Notes: generated from the sequence alone by a model not told the origin. A DNA stretch of 64,000 nucleotides from Staphylococcus agnetis (GCF_002901865.1 NZ_PPQF01000080.1:1-64000); one strand, 5' to 3'; positions 17,885 through 26,457 are shown, counted from the first letter of the stretch. Program-made: numbers and translations.

Positions 17885-18460
17885 ATGATGTCTAAAAACG
17901 TTCTCGTAGTTGAAGATGAAGCGATTATTAGATTAGATATTATTGAAATGATTAAAGATTTGGGGTATAAGGTGATCGGTGCTGTTTCAACTGGTGAAAA
18001 AGCAATCGAATTTGTTCATCAAAATCAACCAGATTTAATTTTAATGGATATTAAACTACCACAACTCAATGGCATTAAAGCGAGTAAGATTATTAGTAAA
18101 AAGTTTGATATTCCAATATTAATATTAACTGCCTATAGTCAACCTGAATATATTGAAGAAGCAAAAAAAGCCAATATCATGGGCTATTTAATTAAACCCA
18201 TTACAGAATCACAATTGCTACCGGCTATGGAAATTATTTTTTCTCAAAGTAAAAAACAACTTCAATTAAAACATGAGATTCAACATAAAGACACCGATTT
18301 AAAACATCGTAAATGCATTAAAAAAGCGAAAGGTTTACTCATGGAACATCAACATAATTCAGAGCAACAAGCTTACCGTAAAATGCGTAAACTCAGTATG
18401 CACCATCAAATGGAAATGTATAAGGTAGCCACTCAAATTATTAAGAAGTTAGATCATTAA
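17885..18460 (+). CDS. eutV: EutV-like response regulator with ANTAR RNA-binding domain
   Basis: Receiver domain at residues 1-120 (VLVVEDEAIIRLD, phosphorylated Asp55 in LILMDIKLP, Thr in LILTAYSQ, Lys in YLIKPI). A coiled linker follows, then a C-terminal ANTAR domain at about 130-190 (IKKAKGLLMEHQHNSEQQAY, RKMRKLSMHH). ANTAR proteins bind paired RNA hairpins and prevent formation of terminators. ATG 17885 or 17888 follows AGGGGTG; the gene begins one base after the kinase stop. Its likely targets are the leader 6 bases after its own stop codon and the leader of the aldehyde dehydrogenase operon. Confidence 0.85.
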   Translation: MMSKNVLVVEDEAIIRLDIIEMIKDLGYKVIGAVSTGEKAIEFVHQNQPDLILMDIKLPQLNGIKASKIISKKFDIPILILTAYSQPEYIEEAKKANIMGYLIKPITESQLLPAMEIIFSQSKKQLQLKHEIQHKDTDLKHRKCIKKAKGLLMEHQHNSEQQAYRKMRKLSMHHQMEMYKVATQIIKKLDH

Positions 18461-18466
18461 TGTTAA

Positions 18467-18519
18467 AAGTGAATAAAACCAAGCAACGGCGCTTATTTGA
18501 AAATCAAATAGGCGTTTTT
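18467..18519 (+). promoter_or_regulatory. ANTAR (EutV) antitermination leader with terminator before eutH
   Basis: AAGC-AACGGC-GCTT (18481-18494) is a 4-bp hairpin with a hexaloop bearing A1 and G4, the signature of EutV-bound RNA. Its 3' arm lies inside the 5' arm of a terminator: CGCTTATTTG (18490-18499), loop AAAAT, CAAATAGGCG (18505-18514), then TTTTTAT. The two structures exclude each other. AAGTGAATA (18467-18475) lies 5 bases upstream and recurs in the aldehyde dehydrogenase leader, where a P1 element would be. Confidence 0.75.
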
Positions 18520-18541
18520 ATGTTTTTTAGGGGGCATTTTT

Positions 18542-19774
18542 ATGGAATTTGTAGGGAACGTCATTATTTATATTATTATGATTTGTGCAGTACTTGGTGC
18601 ATTTGGGGCCATCAAAGATGCGAACACAGGCATTGGGAAAGAATTTATGGAAGGGATTTATACCATTGGGCCTATTTTTGCGAACTCAGCCGGCATCATG
18701 GCTTCCATTCCTTTTATATCAAAATTTATAGAAAATGTTTTTGGACCTTTCTTTGAAAAAATAGGTGCAGATCCTGCCATTGCAGCGACATCCATTTTAG
18801 CGACTGATATGGGTGGTTATCAGTTAGCAAATGTATTAAAAGATTCTTATGAAGGATGGTTAATGGCCATGATTATTGGCTTTATGGCAGGTGCAACGAT
18901 TGTTTTTTCTATTCCTTTAGGGTTACCAATGTTGGATAAACGAGACCATAAATATATGGCCCTTGGCATACTTTCGGGTCTGTTGGCCATCCCTTTTGGA
19001 GCCTTTATTTCAACGCTTATCATTATTGTCAGTCATTTAAAATTTCGAAATGTCATTGAAACTAAGGGCGCTGCCGCTAGCGTATTTGAACTGAGTTTGT
19101 CGTCTGTATGCATTAATTTATTACCTTTAATCATTTTTGTCGTCATCACGGCGGCTGGGTTGTACTTTTTCTCGGATATTATGATTAAATTATTTATCAT
19201 ATTTGGAAAGGTGTTAGATACCGCGATTAAATTAGTGTTTGTGTTTTCAGTCGTTGAAATTTTCACTGGATTTTTCACGCATACCTTTGGTGTTTGGGGA
19301 TTTGACCCTATCATGGCAGATGACAAAGACCGTTTCAGAGCTTTAGAGAATGCTGGAAATATCGCCATAATGTTATCCGGTGCGTTTCCAATGGTGTACT
19401 TGATTCGTAAATATTTTACGCATTTCCTCACTAAATTTGGTAAACTCATTGGATTAAGTGAAGTAGGCAGTGCGGGATTAATCGCAACGATAGCGAATAT
19501 TTTAGCCATGTTCAAATTGGTGAAAGATATGCCACCAAAAGATAAAGTCATTAATATCGCCTTTGGGGTATCCGCTGCGTTCTTATTAGGTGATCACCTA
19601 TCGTATACCGCAAACTTTCAACCGTCTCTTATTCCAGCAGTAATGATTGGAAAGTTATCTGCAGGTATTTTAGGCATTATTTTCGCATATGTATTATGTG
19701 TTCCTAAGGCAAAAAAGCTAGAGGAAATTGATCGTAGGCTTGGCATAATTAAAGAAGATGAGTATATAAAATAA
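18542..19774 (+). CDS. eutH: Ethanolamine permease EutH
   Basis: Membrane transporter of 410 residues with about 10-11 hydrophobic segments. The family-specific stretches include IPFISKFIENVFGPFFEKIG, AATSILATDMGGYQLA, FTGFFTHTFGVWGFDPIMAD and LLGDHLSYTANFQPSLIPAV. EutH brings ethanolamine into the cell when the external level or pH is low. AGGGGGC stands 8 bases before ATG 18542. It is the third gene of the eutWVH operon and lies behind the antitermination leader, so transport should be induced by EutV. No eutABC or microcompartment gene is in the window. Confidence 0.9.
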   Translation: MEFVGNVIIYIIMICAVLGAFGAIKDANTGIGKEFMEGIYTIGPIFANSAGIMASIPFISKFIENVFGPFFEKIGADPAIAATSILATDMGGYQLANVLKDSYEGWLMAMIIGFMAGATIVFSIPLGLPMLDKRDHKYMALGILSGLLAIPFGAFISTLIIIVSHLKFRNVIETKGAAASVFELSLSSVCINLLPLIIFVVITAAGLYFFSDIMIKLFIIFGKVLDTAIKLVFVFSVVEIFTGFFTHTFGVWGFDPIMADDKDRFRALENAGNIAIMLSGAFPMVYLIRKYFTHFLTKFGKLIGLSEVGSAGLIATIANILAMFKLVKDMPPKDKVINIAFGVSAAFLLGDHLSYTANFQPSLIPAVMIGKLSAGILGIIFAYVLCVPKAKKLEEIDRRLGIIKEDEYIK

Positions 19775-19988
19775 GAGGCATAAATAGTTAATACCGTAGA
19801 TAAATATAATTAAAGAATAACACCTCACTACAACTCAGGCTCTTTATATGATTTGTAGTAGTTTGATCCACCGATACTTAAAGCTGTTAAGCAATAACAT
19901 ACGTAACACCTTTAGACATGCATATAAGCACTCATTGCCACGCATTCGACAACGCAATGAACACATACAACATCAACTCAAATACACA

Positions 19989-20034
19989 TTTTAAAAGCGG
20001 ACCGAAAGTTAAACTTTTTTGTCCGCTTTTAAAA
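19989..20034. terminator. Strong bidirectional terminator between convergent operons
   Basis: TTTTAAAAGCGGAC (19989-20002) and GTCCGCTTTTAAAA (20021-20034) form a perfect 14-bp stem with A and T tracts on both sides. An inner AAAGTT/AACTTT stem fills the loop. The remaining 19775-19988 holds no gene I can support. Confidence 0.9.
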
Positions 20035-20061
20035 TTTTGTTTTCAATATATTGACGCATGA

Positions 20062-20829
20062 TTAAAAATAGTTAGACGTGATGCCTCCATCAACATTAAT
20101 GTTCGCGCCATTCGTCCAATCCGATTCATCTGAGGCAAGATAAATGGCACAGTTCACGATGTCTTCCGGTTTACCGAACCTTCCAGAGGGTTGACGTCCT
20201 AATCTGACATTCTTCGCTTCTTCATCTGAAACAAGCCATTCCATTAACAGTGGTGTTTCAATAGGTCCAGGACTGATCGCGTTTGTCCGGATGCCTTTAG
20301 GTCTAAATTGAATCGCAAGTGATTTTGTGAGTGCTACAACAGCACCTTTAGACGCAGTATACGCATCTTGTGGTACGGAACATCCCATTTCTGCCACAAA
20401 CGATGCAATGTTAATAATAGATCCTGACTGGTGTTTTTCCATTTCTGGAATAACATATTTGGTCATAAAGAATATGCCTTTGACATTAATATTCATCACT
20501 AGATCCCATACTTCTTCTGACGTGTCTACAACAGAATGATCTGCGGCCGGCATCACACCTGCGTTGTTATAAAGTACATCAATTTTACCAAAATCAGTGA
20601 CGACACGCCCAACAGCTTCTTGTACTTGTTGCTCATTTGAAATATCCACTTCATAAAAACGGGCCTCTCCGCCTTGACGCGTGATTTCCTGCGCAGTAAG
20701 TTCACCAGCATCTTTATTTTTTTCGAAGACTGCTATGCGCGCGCCCTCTTTAGCAAACATAGTTGCAGCAGTTTTCCCCATGCCACCCCCTGCACCTGTA
20801 ATAATACACACTTTGTCTTTTAATCTCAT
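20062..20829 (-). CDS. Short-chain dehydrogenase/reductase (proposed gamma-glutamylethanolamide oxidase step)
   Basis: Classical SDR of 255 residues using NAD(P). It has TGAGGGMGKTAA (cofactor Gly motif), NNAGVMP (NNAG), catalytic Ser in INIASF and YTASKGA (YxxxK). NAISPGPIETPL and DGGITSNYF close the fold. It is the last gene of the operon headed by the aldehyde dehydrogenase and lies 28 bases after the ligase gene. An alcohol dehydrogenase fits a substrate with a hydroxyl, such as glutamylated ethanolamine. This assignment is inferred from context; SDR specificity cannot be read from sequence. Confidence 0.85.
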   Translation of the reverse strand: MRLKDKVCIITGAGGGMGKTAATMFAKEGARIAVFEKNKDAGELTAQEITRQGGEARFYEVDISNEQQVQEAVGRVVTDFGKIDVLYNNAGVMPAADHSVVDTSEEVWDLVMNINVKGIFFMTKYVIPEMEKHQSGSIINIASFVAEMGCSVPQDAYTASKGAVVALTKSLAIQFRPKGIRTNAISPGPIETPLLMEWLVSDEEAKNVRLGRQPSGRFGKPEDIVNCAIYLASDESDWTNGANINVDGGITSNYF

Positions 20830-20857
20830 ATTGGCTCACTCCCATACTATGTTCTAA

Positions 20858-22258
20858 TTAACTTTGTTCAAAATAGCGTTGTCTTTCCCAAGTAGTGACA
20901 TAAGAATCAAAATCATTTAATTCGAGTTGTGCTGTGTGGAGATAATGTTTCCAAACATCCTCCCCTAGCACTTCTTTAACAACATCACTTTGTTTCCAAT
21001 GTTGTATCGCTTCATGTAAGGAAGATGGAATTTGTTTTACCGATTGATTTAAATAGGCATTACCTTTAAGTTCCTCAGGTAACTCTAATTGGTGTTCAAT
21101 GCCATAAAGTCCAGCACCGATTAACGCGGAATACGCTAAATAAGGGTTCATATCTGACCCAGGAATACGAGATTCAAATCGCAACGCGTGTTGATTACCT
21201 ACAACACGATAACCGGCGGAACGATTATCTCTACTCCATGCGATGCTAACAGGCGCCCAACTATTAGGTGCAAATCGTTTATAGGAGTTCACATGTGGTG
21301 CAAAGAGTAAGGCAAACTCTTGTGTATATGTCATCACACCTGCTAAAAAATGTTGCATCGTTTCAGACATCGGTTGCGCATCATGACCTGAATAAAAGGC
21401 ATTTTCCTTCGTTCCTTTTTTCATTAAACTAATATGGATGTGACCACTAGACCCCGTCCATTCTTGAAAAGGCTTAGCCATAAACGTGACAGAATGATCA
21501 TTTTGAATACAAATTTCTTTCATTCCATGTTTAAATAACACATGTTGGTCTGCAGCTTTTAACGCTTTTGAATATTTTAAGTTGATTTCATGTTGTCCTT
21601 TATACGCTTCGCCTTTAGACGATTCGATAAAAATGTTCATTTTTGACATTAAATGACGAATTTTTTGATACAACGGTTCGTTTTTAGTCCCTTGTAATAA
21701 GTTATAATCTTCATTGAGATGCCCCGCTGGATTTAATGTGTTATATCCTCTATTGTTGATCGCTTCAAAGGTATCTTTAAATAGGTAAAATTCCAGTTCA
21801 CTTGCCAAATAAGGGTCGAAGCCGTACTGACTCGCTTTCTCCAATTGCTTTTTTAGAATGTTACGTGGCGCAATCGCTATCAATGATGACCCATCTTCGG
21901 TGTAGACATCACATAAAACGAGCGCCGTCTTATCGAACCAAGGCACTACTTTCAAAGTGTCCCAATCAGGAACAGCAAGGTAATCCCCATATCCTTTGTC
22001 CCAGTTCATGTATTCATATCCATCATTTGTATCCATTTCAAAATTGGTGCCGAGTAAATAATTACAAAAATGTGTTCCTTCTGAAATATCATTTTCTAAA
22101 CAATAATCTCCGGTCATACGCTTACCCATGATACGTCCTTGCATATCACAAAAACCAAGAACGACAGTATCAATGTCCCCTTGTTTAATTGCTGCTAACA
22201 ATTCATCTTTTGAAATATTTCCTTCTAACGGTTGATTATGATTTGATTCATGTAACAT
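20858..22258 (-). CDS. Glutamine synthetase-like gamma-glutamyl ligase (PuuA/GlnA4-like)
   Basis: ATP-dependent ligase of the glutamine synthetase fold, 466 residues, clearly distinct from housekeeping GlnA. Recognisable blocks are CDMQGRIMGKRM, ASELEFYLFKDT (metal Glu), KGQHEINLKYS, GSSGHIHISLM and NSYKRFAPNSWAPVSIAWSR followed by SRIPGSDMNPYLAYSALIG. Relatives glutamylate small amines: PuuA uses putrescine, and Streptomyces GlnA4 makes gamma-glutamylethanolamide. It sits 15 bases after the aldehyde dehydrogenase gene. With EutVW/EutH beside it, ethanolamine is the best substrate guess (inference); a polyamine is the main alternative. Confidence 0.85.
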   Translation of the reverse strand: MLHESNHNQPLEGNISKDELLAAIKQGDIDTVVLGFCDMQGRIMGKRMTGDYCLENDISEGTHFCNYLLGTNFEMDTNDGYEYMNWDKGYGDYLAVPDWDTLKVVPWFDKTALVLCDVYTEDGSSLIAIAPRNILKKQLEKASQYGFDPYLASELEFYLFKDTFEAINNRGYNTLNPAGHLNEDYNLLQGTKNEPLYQKIRHLMSKMNIFIESSKGEAYKGQHEINLKYSKALKAADQHVLFKHGMKEICIQNDHSVTFMAKPFQEWTGSSGHIHISLMKKGTKENAFYSGHDAQPMSETMQHFLAGVMTYTQEFALLFAPHVNSYKRFAPNSWAPVSIAWSRDNRSAGYRVVGNQHALRFESRIPGSDMNPYLAYSALIGAGLYGIEHQLELPEELKGNAYLNQSVKQIPSSLHEAIQHWKQSDVVKEVLGEDVWKHYLHTAQLELNDFDSYVTTWERQRYFEQS

Positions 22259-22273
22259 AACCCATCACCACCT

Positions 22274-23701
22274 CTATTTGTTTAACGTTAATGATATGAA
22301 CTTTAATTCTAAATATTCGTCTAAACCGTAATGACCACCTTCTCTACCGAAACCACTTTCATCTATGCCGCCAAAAGGTGCTTGTGGTAAACTGAGTTGC
22401 GTCCCGTTTACACCCACCATCCCAAACGCTAATTGTTCTGCTACTTGATGGACTTTATTGACATCAGAAGTAAAGAAATATGCCGCTAACCCTTGATGTG
22501 TGCGATTCGCGATTTCTATAGCCTCTTCATCTGATTTAAACGTGACGATAGGTGCGACTGGACCAAATATTTCTTGTTCTAAAATGGCCATTTCTTTTTC
22601 AACTCCATCTAAAATGGTAGGTTCAAAAAAGCTCCCTTTTCTATCCATTTTATGTCCACCCAACACTAATGATGCCCCTTGAGTAGTGGCTTCTGAAACA
22701 ATATGAGCGACATTTTCTTGCGCTTTCGCGTTTATGAGCGGGCCGACATTTACGTTTTTGTCATTCCATTGGCCAACTTTAAGTGCTTTTACTTTATCAA
22801 TTAAGCGAGTTAAAAAGCGCGCTTTTAAAGCCTCATGGACTAAAATATAATTAATGCCATTACACATTTGACCGTTATTTTCAAATTTATTTTCAACAAT
22901 ATCTGACACTACTTGTTCTAAGTCAGCATCTTCAAAAACGATTGCAGGTGCATTACCCCCTAACTCTAATGACAATCGGTTCAAATTTTGCGCTGATTTT
23001 TCGACTAACAATTTTCCTACTTCCGTCGATCCCGTAAATGAAATTTTTTTAATCACTTTGTGAGATAAAAACGCATCAGAAATCATGCTTGATGCCCCAG
23101 TTACGATATTTGCCACACCGTTCGGTATGCCTGTCTGATTGAGTAAATCGATGAATGCAATCGCAATTTGTGGCGTTTCACTTGAAGGTTTTAAAACAAA
23201 TGCACACCCCGTAGCTATGGCGGGTGCCACTTTCCGAGCTACCATAGCTGCTGGAAAGTTCCAAGGTGTAATTAATGCACATACCCCTACTGGTTGTCTG
23301 ATGACCGATAATCTTTGGTGAGACTTAGAAGGCACCAAAATATCACCATTCATGCGCTTAGCTTCCTCTGCTGACCATCTAATAAATTTGGCACACACTT
23401 GTACTTCTCCTAAAGCTTCGTTAAGAGGTTTGCCTTGCTCTTGACTCAATAATTCTGCAAGCATGTCTTGGTTTTCCAGTATCTTATCAGCCCAAGACAA
23501 CATATAGGTTTCTCTTTCTTCGGCTGTGTATGTTGACCATATTTCAAACCCTTGTTGTGCCGCATGAATGGCTTCGTCTACTTGATGAGGTGTCACTTTC
23601 GGCACCTGACCTATGACCGCTTCAGTAGCTGGGTTTATCACAGTCATTGACTCTGATGCCGTCACATGTTGCCCGTTGATAATGTTAAAATTAAACTCCA
23701 T
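22274..23701 (-). CDS. NAD-dependent aldehyde dehydrogenase
   Basis: Soluble ALDH of 475 residues. It has VITPWNFPAAMVARKVAPAI, SFTGSTEVGK (cofactor), LSLELGGNAPAIVFEDAD (catalytic Glu), and NNGQMCNGINY (nucleophile Cys), then QEIFGPVAPI and PFGGIDESGFGREGG. The family is succinate-semialdehyde/PuuC-like. ATG 23701 follows GGAGGGG; a start 21 bases upstream has no site. It is the first gene of the aldehyde dehydrogenase-ligase-SDR operon and is preceded by an antitermination leader. In the proposed route it would oxidise gamma-glutamyl-aminoacetaldehyde to gamma-glutamylglycine. Confidence 0.9.
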   Translation of the reverse strand: MEFNFNIINGQHVTASESMTVINPATEAVIGQVPKVTPHQVDEAIHAAQQGFEIWSTYTAEERETYMLSWADKILENQDMLAELLSQEQGKPLNEALGEVQVCAKFIRWSAEEAKRMNGDILVPSKSHQRLSVIRQPVGVCALITPWNFPAAMVARKVAPAIATGCAFVLKPSSETPQIAIAFIDLLNQTGIPNGVANIVTGASSMISDAFLSHKVIKKISFTGSTEVGKLLVEKSAQNLNRLSLELGGNAPAIVFEDADLEQVVSDIVENKFENNGQMCNGINYILVHEALKARFLTRLIDKVKALKVGQWNDKNVNVGPLINAKAQENVAHIVSEATTQGASLVLGGHKMDRKGSFFEPTILDGVEKEMAILEQEIFGPVAPIVTFKSDEEAIEIANRTHQGLAAYFFTSDVNKVHQVAEQLAFGMVGVNGTQLSLPQAPFGGIDESGFGREGGHYGLDEYLELKFISLTLNK

Positions 23702-23720
23702 ATTTCCCCTCCTTACGCAC

Positions 23721-23781
23721 AAAAAGGCACTAACAGTAGTCTGAACTACTCATTAGCGCCTTTGCTAAACTCTATTCACTT
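23721..23781 (-). promoter_or_regulatory. ANTAR (EutV) antitermination leader with terminator before the aldehyde dehydrogenase operon
   Basis: On the minus strand TTAGC-AAAGGC-GCTAA (23768-23753) is a 5-bp hairpin with a hexaloop having A1 and G4. Its 3' arm is part of a long terminator stem: AAAGGC(A/G)CTAA...AGTAGT arms at 23723-23740 and 23745-23763, loop of 4, followed by TTTTT. AAGTGAATA lies 4 bases before the hairpin. The same arrangement, with the same AGC-AAnGGC-GCT core, precedes eutH. Confidence 0.8.
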
Positions 23782-23827
23782 GATAAAATTGCTTCGTATG
23801 CTAAAACCTTACTAAATTTTCAGAAAC

Positions 23828-23856
23828 TTGTCAATATTCTTTACTTATGGTTAAAT
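23828..23856. promoter_or_regulatory. Overlapping divergent promoters for the peptidase and the enzyme operon
   Basis: Plus strand: TTGTCA (23828-23833), 17 bases, TTAAAT (23851-23856), leading to the M20 gene. Minus strand: TTGACA (23834-23829) faces the aldehyde dehydrogenase leader. The two -35 boxes overlap, so a single factor could set both. Confidence 0.5.
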
Positions 23857-23887
23857 GCATTTAAATGTAAACAAGGGGGCATTGACA

Positions 23888-24955
23888 ATGACAGAGACAC
23901 AACAATTATTGGAACAATTCGTATCAGTAGACAGTTCAAATATCGAAAATACCAATCATCTCATACACATGTGCAACGCATGGCTGCAACAAAATAACAT
24001 TGAAACGACCATTTTATCTAATCAAGGTTATGACATTTTAATCGCCAAAATAGGCAAAGGGGACAAAAAAATCATCTTGAATGGTCATTTAGATGTTGTA
24101 CCCGCACAATCAAAACTTTTCACTCCAAAGATTCAAGATGATAAAATGTACGGTCGTGGCACCGCAGATATGAAAGGTGGTGTCGTAGGGTTATTATTAA
24201 CAATGAAACGCCTTCATCATCTTGATTTAAATACTCAAGTTGAATTACACCTTGTGCCAGATGAAGAAACTGGTGGTCAATTTGGTGCACATTATTTATG
24301 TGAGCAAAACATAGATGCGCAGTTAGTCATTTGTAGCGAACCTACCGACTTAGGCATTGGTGTTCAAGCGAAAGGTATTTTACAATTTGATTTAGTCATT
24401 AAGGGCAGCGCAGCACATAGTAGTCGACCGTGGGAAGGAGACAATGCGATTACAAAAGCACTCGACATACATCAGCGTCTACTCAACTTGCCATTTGCGA
24501 AAGCGTCATCAGAATTGTACGCATGCCCTTCTATCAATTTAGCCAAAATCACAGGAGGCGACGTGTATAATAAAGTACCCGATACATGCGTAATGTCTTA
24601 CGATATTCGATATTTACCCTCTCAATCAAAAGCCGACATTATTCAACAAATCGAAGCTTTGACACATACGCAGTTAGACATTCATTTAACTGGTCCACCA
24701 GTAACAAATGATTTAAACCATCCTGACTTTAAGTTGCTACAACAATACATTCTCAAGCACTCCCCTGAATCCACCGCGCACATGTTTGGACAGCATGGAT
24801 TTGCAGATACACGCTATTATTCTGCTAAGGGCATACCCGCCATTGAATTTGGACCATCAGGGGCGCATTGGCACGGAGAAGATGAGTATGTTATTCTGAG
24901 CTCCATCGATACTTATACTTCAATTCTTGTAGACTTCATTCAACATTATCAATAA
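23888..24955 (+). CDS. M20 family metallopeptidase (ArgE/DapE/ACY1-like)
   Basis: Dinuclear zinc amidohydrolase/peptidase of 355 residues. Metal and catalytic motifs are NGHLDVVP (His, Asp), MYGRGTADMKGGV (bridging Asp), VPDEETGG (Glu-Glu), CSEPTD and FGPSGAHWHGEDE (His). The dimerisation insert (KGSAAHSSRPWEGDNAI) lies in the middle. ATG 23888 has AAGGGGG upstream; an earlier in-frame ATG at 23855 has none. It is divergent from the aldehyde dehydrogenase operon and shares its promoter region. It could hydrolyse gamma-glutamylglycine to glutamate and glycine (inference); desuccinylase or carnosinase-like activity are alternatives. Confidence 0.85.
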   Translation: MTETQQLLEQFVSVDSSNIENTNHLIHMCNAWLQQNNIETTILSNQGYDILIAKIGKGDKKIILNGHLDVVPAQSKLFTPKIQDDKMYGRGTADMKGGVVGLLLTMKRLHHLDLNTQVELHLVPDEETGGQFGAHYLCEQNIDAQLVICSEPTDLGIGVQAKGILQFDLVIKGSAAHSSRPWEGDNAITKALDIHQRLLNLPFAKASSELYACPSINLAKITGGDVYNKVPDTCVMSYDIRYLPSQSKADIIQQIEALTHTQLDIHLTGPPVTNDLNHPDFKLLQQYILKHSPESTAHMFGQHGFADTRYYSAKGIPAIEFGPSGAHWHGEDEYVILSSIDTYTSILVDFIQHYQ

Positions 24956-24992
24956 AAGTCACTGATGTTAACGCGTCGTTCTTCAAAAAATA

Positions 24993-25034
24993 ACAGCCAA
25001 CAAAATCCATATGCGCATGAATTTTGTTGGCTGT
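24993..25034. terminator. Hairpin terminator of family B between convergent genes
   Basis: ACAGCCAACAAAATCCAT and ATGAATTTTGTTGGCTGT form a long stem with one imperfect pair and a 6-base loop. It serves the M20 gene and yjiH-like gene from opposite sides. Related hairpins occur at 30072-30109 and 56271-56305, and half of one at 41558-41585. Confidence 0.75.
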
Positions 25035-25077
25035 ATTCATTGGGTCAAACGTGATGTCAGAGCCGGATGCCACCGAT

Positions 25078-26457
25078 TTAAAATGTAAATAAGAGGTGAC
25101 CCATGAGTGCAATGATTGGTAATGCGATGACGGTACGCATTAAGAAAATCGCAAACAGTTTCGTTAAGCTTACTGGAATTTTTGAGCCTAAGATCACGCC
25201 ACCGACTTCTGATAAGTAAATCAACTGACTGACACTTAACGCACCCACAACAAAGCGTGTTAAGTCATCTTTAACACCTTCAATGAGTAATGACGGTAAA
25301 AACATATCCGCAAAACCAATGAGTACTGTTTCAGAAGCTTCTTTTGCTGATGGTACTTGCAACAACTCAAATAACGGTAAAAATGGCAATCCTAATACGC
25401 GAAATATTGGCGTATATGTAGCTAAAATTGTAGCGATAGTCCCAATCGTCATAACAACTGGTAAGACAGCGAGCCACATATCAACGACTGTTTTCGTACC
25501 ATCTTTGAAAAATTGTTTTACTCCAGGTGCTTTCATACCTTGAACTGTTGCTTGTTCAAAGCCATAAGCGACCGGATTTTTATTACCTAAATTGTCTTCT
25601 CTTAACGTTTCATGTTTCAAATTGTTTTTAAACGTATCTGGTACACGGTTCAAAGGCCAGAGACGCGGTAAAATGATGGCACAAGCCAAGCACGCTAAAA
25701 TGACAGTCAGATAAAAGTAATAAAAGTGCTCAGATAAATGAATCGTTTCAGCAATGACAATGACAAATGTGATCGATACAACACTAAACATCGTCGCAAT
25801 GGTCGTTGCTTCTCGACGCGTGTAATACCCTTGATTATACTGCTCACTGGCAATCATTACACCAATCGTCCCATCGCCTAAAAACGACGCTAAGTTAATG
25901 ACTGTTGAGCGTCCAGGTAGCTTAAATAATGGACGCATAATAGGTCTAAAAATGGGTCCAAAAAATTCTAGCAGGCCGTAAGACATTAAAAACGGTAAAA
26001 ATAATCCTGCAAAGAAGAAAATTGTTACGAGTGTTGGCAGTAAACTACTAAAAACAAGATCACCAGTGTCTGCAGAATAAATGACTTCTGAGCCAACTTT
26101 TAAATAAATGAGCCATGCGAAAACAACTGCTAATAACCGTACAATCACCCATAAAGGACCTACGCTAAATGTTTTCGCCATTTGACGTTCTGGATTCAAT
26201 CTATTTTTGTATAAAGTACTACATAAAATCGTTAATATTCCTGATAATGTAATGATTCCTAAAATAATAAAAGGCATCGCATCACCAATGATTGTTTTCA
26301 TTGTGCTTGCTAGCCAAGCAATCGGTAATGTAGTTTCAGACTCTCCCTTATCATTTGTGACGCCGATCGGTAATAAAAATAAAAATATACCTATTAAAGA
26401 CATGATTATAAATTTCAAGCGACCACGAACGATATCTTTCTTCTGATATGTCGTCAT
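25078..26457 (-). CDS. YjiH family membrane protein (nucleoside-recognition/GATE domain)
   Basis: Polytopic membrane protein of 459 residues with about 11 hydrophobic segments. The region PLFKLPGRSTVINLASFLGD followed by GTIGVMIASEQYNQGYYTRREA is the GATE-type pattern of YjiH proteins. The second half (ETVLIGFADMFLPSLLIEGV) is also typical. The substrate is not established for the family. ATG 26457 follows AAAGGGGAG. It is monocistronic and converges with the M20 peptidase, so a link to the glutamyl pathway is not supported. Confidence 0.8.
   Translation of the reverse strand: MTTYQKKDIVRGRLKFIIMSLIGIFLFLLPIGVTNDKGESETTLPIAWLASTMKTIIGDAMPFIILGIITLSGILTILCSTLYKNRLNPERQMAKTFSVGPLWVIVRLLAVVFAWLIYLKVGSEVIYSADTGDLVFSSLLPTLVTIFFFAGLFLPFLMSYGLLEFFGPIFRPIMRPLFKLPGRSTVINLASFLGDGTIGVMIASEQYNQGYYTRREATTIATMFSVVSITFVIVIAETIHLSEHFYYFYLTVILACLACAIILPRLWPLNRVPDTFKNNLKHETLREDNLGNKNPVAYGFEQATVQGMKAPGVKQFFKDGTKTVVDMWLAVLPVVMTIGTIATILATYTPIFRVLGLPFLPLFELLQVPSAKEASETVLIGFADMFLPSLLIEGVKDDLTRFVVGALSVSQLIYLSEVGGVILGSKIPVSLTKLFAIFLMRTVIALPIIALMGHLLFTF

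Noticed and set aside
18460-18756. A 98-codon frame overlapping the eutH leader and start
   Set aside because: It runs through the terminator and the eutH ribosome site in another frame; the product is not protein-like.
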